Positions 59,941-64,000 of a stretch of DNA of 64,000 bases are shown here, piece after piece. The position numbers were made by a program, and so were the translations under genes. The notes beneath the pieces were generated by a model. That model saw only the letters and a program-made list of their open reading frames with translations. It made no database searches and was not told the DNA's origin. The DNA lies in NCBI RefSeq assembly GCF_001949145.1, contig NW_019091444.1:311039-375038 (forward strand), given 5' to 3'. Source of the stretch: Acanthaster planci. Lineage: Eukaryota > Echinodermata > Asteroidea > Valvatida > Acanthasteridae. Each line of letters begins with the position of its first letter. Position 1 is the first letter of the stretch.

Positions 59941-61435
59941 CATGAAATCGTTCTTACATGTTCACTGATTCATAATTTGTATACATCAAACCGATGACCA
60001 CATAACAACGTCATTACCGGCCAACGGTAGTAGCCGGCCCCTGGCAAATGGTGGTAAACGCTGTGATAAGTCGTATGAAGTCACAGTTCCGTGACCACAA
60101 GGTGGCTCCATAAGAAACACTATGCTTTCCGTCATTTACAAGGGAACATTGGAACTACATGTATTTGCAATCTGACACGTGGAGCATGAACCGAACTTCA
60201 AGTGGTTCAAGTTCTACGAACCAGACAGAAATATGTCTGACTAGAGGTCATTCAGAACCCAGACCCAGTCCAATTAAGACTCGTCATTATAGTCCGCAAC
60301 AGATCTGGGCGGATGGAGTTCTCGAGGTCTCCTTATCTCACAAAAGAGTCAACATTAATGTGGAAACAGTTTTAAAAATCACTCTATGTACTATTATACA
60401 TGTACATCTGACCAAATATGAGTTTACATTTCATGGCGTTGATGCATGATTTACTGCCTACCTTTATCACCCAATTTCTCCCGTCAAAGTTAATTTGAAA
60501 CGATTTTCCTTTTTTATCTTCTGAAATCGGTATCAAATACGCCAGGCCAAGCCAGTTGACAAATTTACTATAATATACTCTATTTTCTTACTGGTAAATA
60601 GTTACTGGCATGATGCTTCTCAAGTCGAAGATAATTGTTCAAATAATATCATACGAGTTCATGACATTTCTTCTCGATTACTGATAGCATTGCAATATAC
60701 TTTTAGCATACCTTAAAGTTTTGTCAAGCGTTTCCTTGTTGTTATTCTAATTAGTCAATGTTAATTAACGGTGAAGACAGTGTTCATATGGTTGAAACAA
60801 CATGTAAAGGTTAAAGTTGTAAAAATTACACCCTTGTGGCTTTGAAACCAAATCCAAAATAACACAAGTTCACAGCGAACAATACAATAGGGAAGCACAG
60901 TAATCAGGTACTTTAAATACTCTCATATCCAGACATAAATTTTCATGGTGTTTTAAGCATATATAACCGAGGCAGTCAACATCGATACACACGCCTAAAA
61001 CATATCAAGGTTTCCACCGATAGGAACGCCCCTCATATTCATTGCACCTTTCACACAGAAAACCTACCGTGGACTGTAGGCTTGCTGGCGCGCAAAGCAG
61101 GCCCTGTGTCTGCTTGTCGGAAATTTAGCAGTAAAGAAAACCTTTGTCCCCGTGTCAGACTTCACTCGCGACAAAAAAATGTCACATGCTTGGAGAACAT
61201 GGTTCATGTCAGAACAAATCGACAAAACCGACAGAAACAAACTTCAGTACTGTATCTTATACACTGCAAACTAAAGGTGACGTCAATGCAGACTAAAATA
61301 ACTTCAAAAATATATACCTCGAAAAAAAACCCAGAATTTACCAAAGAAGAAGTGAAAGTGTAACATCGGTTACACTATGCATACTGTATGTGCATACGTC
61401 ATTTGTAATTCTAATTGCAGGTAAAGCTTGAATTT

Positions 61436-61744
61436 ACGGAGCCCCTAAGGGGACAGGCACAATGAGAATTTTATTTTATTTTCGTTCCCTCGAATTATTT
61501 TTTCGTTCCCTCGAAATCATTTCGTTCCCTTGAATTAATTTTTCGTTCTCTCGAAATGTTATTTCGTAATCTCGAATTATCATTTCGTTCCCTCGAAATA
61601 CTGTTTCGTTCTCTTGAATTATTATTTCGTTCTCTCGAAGTAACATTTCGAGGGAACGAAACGATATCAAGGGAACGAAATAATAATTTGAGGGAACAAA
61701 ATAAAACAAAAATTCTCATTGCGCCTGTCCCCTTGGGGGTTCCA
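61436..61744. mobile_element. Foldback element, family 1, with internal short tandem repeats
   Basis: The outer arms (TACGGAGCCCCTAAGGGGAC at 61436 against the reverse complement of the end near 61744) match over about 40 bp. Inside, the units TTCGTTCCCTCGAAAT, each itself near-palindromic, repeat about every 20-22 bp and then reverse. It has no transposase. Spurious Arg/Glu/Asn-rich open frames result. The end resembles that of 46401-46575. Confidence 0.8.
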
Positions 61745-63214
61745 TATGAATTGATTCGATCAAAGTGCGAATGCGGATAGTCGGATCGAATTTGTGTGAC
61801 TTCAGCACCAAATTGGGCTGCAATTTAAAACAAGTTGAACACAGATCCTTTTTCAACTTTGGCGAATTTCACTATCTCCGCAAACGTTTTTTGAAATCGA
61901 AAGTCGGTTAATCCGCATCTGCAATGAGTATGACCCAGTCTGTACTAAGAGAAATTTAACAGAAAACTTCAACGTCGAGGATTTTTTAGTCACCAAGTAG
62001 ATGGTGACTTTAGATGGAATCTTTAATTTTGTATTGCAGCCAACCTAGCTATCAGATTTCTGTGTGCTTCTTTCTGCATTCTCATAGTTACCACTCCATC
62101 CTCGTTACCATAATTGTTAATCATATATTTTTGTATGGTTACATATTTTACCACTGCATTTTTTCTTTGAATCTTATTTCATTAGCACTACAACTATGTA
62201 ATTATAGAAGAACCTCTGTTCAAGCCATGATATGTGTACGGCTAAGGCCAAATTAGCAGGGACGCATATTTTCAAAATTAAAAACAATATTGCTCGATGT
62301 GAACTGAGATTGTTAAAAAAACAGAAAAGACACCCCTTTCTTGTTTCACTTGATAGAATAGTCAGAATGCTAAAATCTATTTTCGCTGCATTTTAAAATG
62401 ACAGCTACACTATATAAATAAAATCCTATATAAAATTATCTAGAATCAAACTATTTCTAGCAATCTCTGCAAAAATTCTTGCATTAATTCATGATTTCAA
62501 CATTTTAAGTGAAAGGCTGGCTGATACAATGAGACGTTTCAGTTTTAAGCAGATAAGCCAAATTAATTCATTTTTGATGCAATTAACGAATGGTCATCGT
62601 CAAGCTTGATTTGAAAAAAAAAATAGGGCTGCTTCTCAATTTGAATCATGTTATTTCTTGGCTTCTTTCATATCGTTAATGCTGTACATAATACATGCAT
62701 GTAGCTTAAAATAGCAAGTTTTTAAAACATATATCCCATTATTTTAATAGCAACTCTAGCATTATATTTACAGTAATCTAATCCTAAATGAGTTGTTCCA
62801 AATTGTTACTTGTAAAATGAATTTCAGATACCTCATTGCAATTATTACACATTTATAGCTAAGTTAGAAGTTTCTATCAAGACACAACCACAGCCAACAG
62901 ATCCTTGGGCTTCTCACATCTATAAGTAATTACCAAAGTAAGATCATTTTCTGGTAATTTTAATTTCTACAGCAAGTTATTAGCAAGCCAAGCAATACAG
63001 ATACTAACAGTCGTCTTTTAGTTTTGTGCTGGTCAAAATTCTTAGCAAGGGAGACATTGCAGAGAAAAATGTTACAATGTATGAAATCTTAAGTTTCTGC
63101 AATCGATGTTCATTTTACAAAAAATGTAATATTCTGCTGCTATTGAAGTCAGGCCGGGTGTACCCTATTTCTGCCTTCTAGAACTCTCAGCAGAGTGCAG
63201 ATCCACACCTTCCT

Positions 63215-63408
63215 TTAACTGTTTGGACTTTTCAAGATTTGAAATCCCGCCTTCTTCCACATCTTGGGTGTTTTGACGCCGCCCGTCTCAAATCGGATCT
63301 TGAAGCTCTGGGCTTTCAGGGCATATCCCTCAGGTGGGCTGAGATTCAGGAAGTTCTGCATGGTGCCGAGCTGGTTGCCGCAGTCGTACGTGCCGCACTT
63401 GATGAGGC
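63215..63408 (-). CDS. Last exon of a second RIG-I-like receptor, rest beyond the right edge
   Basis: Minus strand: acceptor TTTGTCAACAAATGCAG-type AG before 63408, phase 1, stop at 63215. It codes LIKCGTYDCGNQLGTMQNFL, then SPPEGYALKAQSFKIRF and GGVKTPKMWKKAGF. This is the second half of the zinc-binding RIG-I C-terminal domain (CGTYDC against CGTRTC in the first receptor) with the same exon phase and length. The first cysteine pair and helicase exons must lie past 64000. Same orientation as the first receptor, so a tandem duplication is likely. Confidence 0.85.
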
Positions 63409-64000
63409 CTGCATTTGTCAACAGGGGGTAGCAACGGGTCATGTCTCTGGTCATACTTACATTGGATATGTCATGATCACATGATCAGTTTCACTCATGG
63501 TAGCCTAGCAATGACACCACAAGCTAAAAACTAACATGTTGCACGTATAGCATTTACATGTATGCAGTCAGTGAAACAAGCATAAAATGTAAAATCCATC
63601 CTTTTCAATTACATCAAATCTGACAGTTAAACGAATAATGGAATAGAAATATTTTAATAAATGTTACTAAAACCCCTGAAATTGCACCTTTGGGTTTCCT
63701 TTAACCTGATCTTAAATCTATGTATTGCAATTTTAACCCATTTTTTAAAACTTCTTGAGTTTATATGCTAATGCACATTTTCATATTCATTAGCAGAACT
63801 TGGATGTCATCCAAGCCTCTGAACATCAATGCTGTACTGATATGTGCACAGAAAATTTCTGGATTTTTTTAAACACATCATAGATTTCATTTCCTTTGGA
63901 ATTTATTGCTGTGTGAGTACATATACGGCAATGACATCCTTTAAACAAATGTTTTCAGATAGCACAATTAGAGTTTAATTACAATATAAACCTAGAAAGC
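63409..64000 (-). other. Intron of the second RIG-I-like receptor
   Basis: AT-rich. No exon with the expected first CxxC pair is found before the window edge. Confidence 0.6.

Larger units (their letters stand above)
57246..63214. other. Spacer between the two RIG-I-like receptors, no gene seen
   Basis: About 6 kb that should hold the promoter of the receptor at 48882-57245. It contains a 28-bp near-palindrome (57631-57658), a hairpin with heat-shock-element-like arms (59886-59940) and a foldback element (61436-61744). Open frames here (60159-60449, 58015-58278 and others) show no domain. From about 62000 to 63200 it is very AT-rich and featureless. Confidence 0.6.

Noticed and set aside
61476-61719. 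Arg/Glu/Asn-rich repeat protein
   Set aside because: It is the translation of the foldback element's internal tandem units.

Overview
This is a eukaryotic, almost certainly metazoan window. Genes are split by GT-AG introns, exons are short, spacers are long and AT-rich, and repeats are abundant. The gene content (a DRAK-type kinase, a secreted proteinase-K-like protease and RIG-I-like receptors, one with a death-effector domain) suggests a marine invertebrate deuterostome such as an echinoderm, amphioxus or hemichordate. Gene content alone does not fix the species.

Layout. (1) 2982-26131, plus strand: five coding exons of an STK17/DRAK kinase, with introns of 6.1 and 15.2 kb crowded with ACATGTAC-type repeats; the first exon lies upstream, probably outside the window. 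(2) 27336-27884 is an assembly gap of 549 N. (3) 28-36.5 kb holds no gene I can support, but it has tRNA-derived SINE-like elements and an inverted-repeat element with an internal minisatellite. (4) 36556-37698, minus strand: a predicted two-exon gene for a 34-residue single-pass membrane micropeptide behind a good TATA box. (5) 40706-40927, minus: a coding-like, apparently frameshifted fragment I cannot name. (6) 41313-45920, minus: a complete eight-exon gene for a 373-residue secreted S8 protease with an I9 propeptide. (7) 48882-57245, minus: a complete ten-exon gene for a 1107-residue RIG-I-like receptor with an N-terminal DED in place of CARDs, two duplicated exons ending in a RHIM-like motif, a DECH helicase and a zinc-binding C-terminal domain. 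(8) 63215-63408, minus: the last exon of a second RIG-I-like receptor that continues past the right edge.

The most unusual feature is the receptor at 48882-57245. All splice junctions between the DED exon and the helicase exon are phase 1, so the RHIM-like cassettes can be duplicated or skipped without breaking the frame. DED and RHIM are both death-fold or amyloid signalling modules, so the architecture suggests an RNA sensor wired to caspase- or necroptosis-like signalling instead of, or as well as, CARD/MAVS signalling. The second unexpected item is the micropeptide gene, which ordinary ORF calling misses because its first exon codes only Met-Glu.

Inverted-repeat elements occur throughout, including inside introns of the kinase and of the RNA sensor. 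Two of them (46.4 and 61.4 kb) appear to share terminal sequences.
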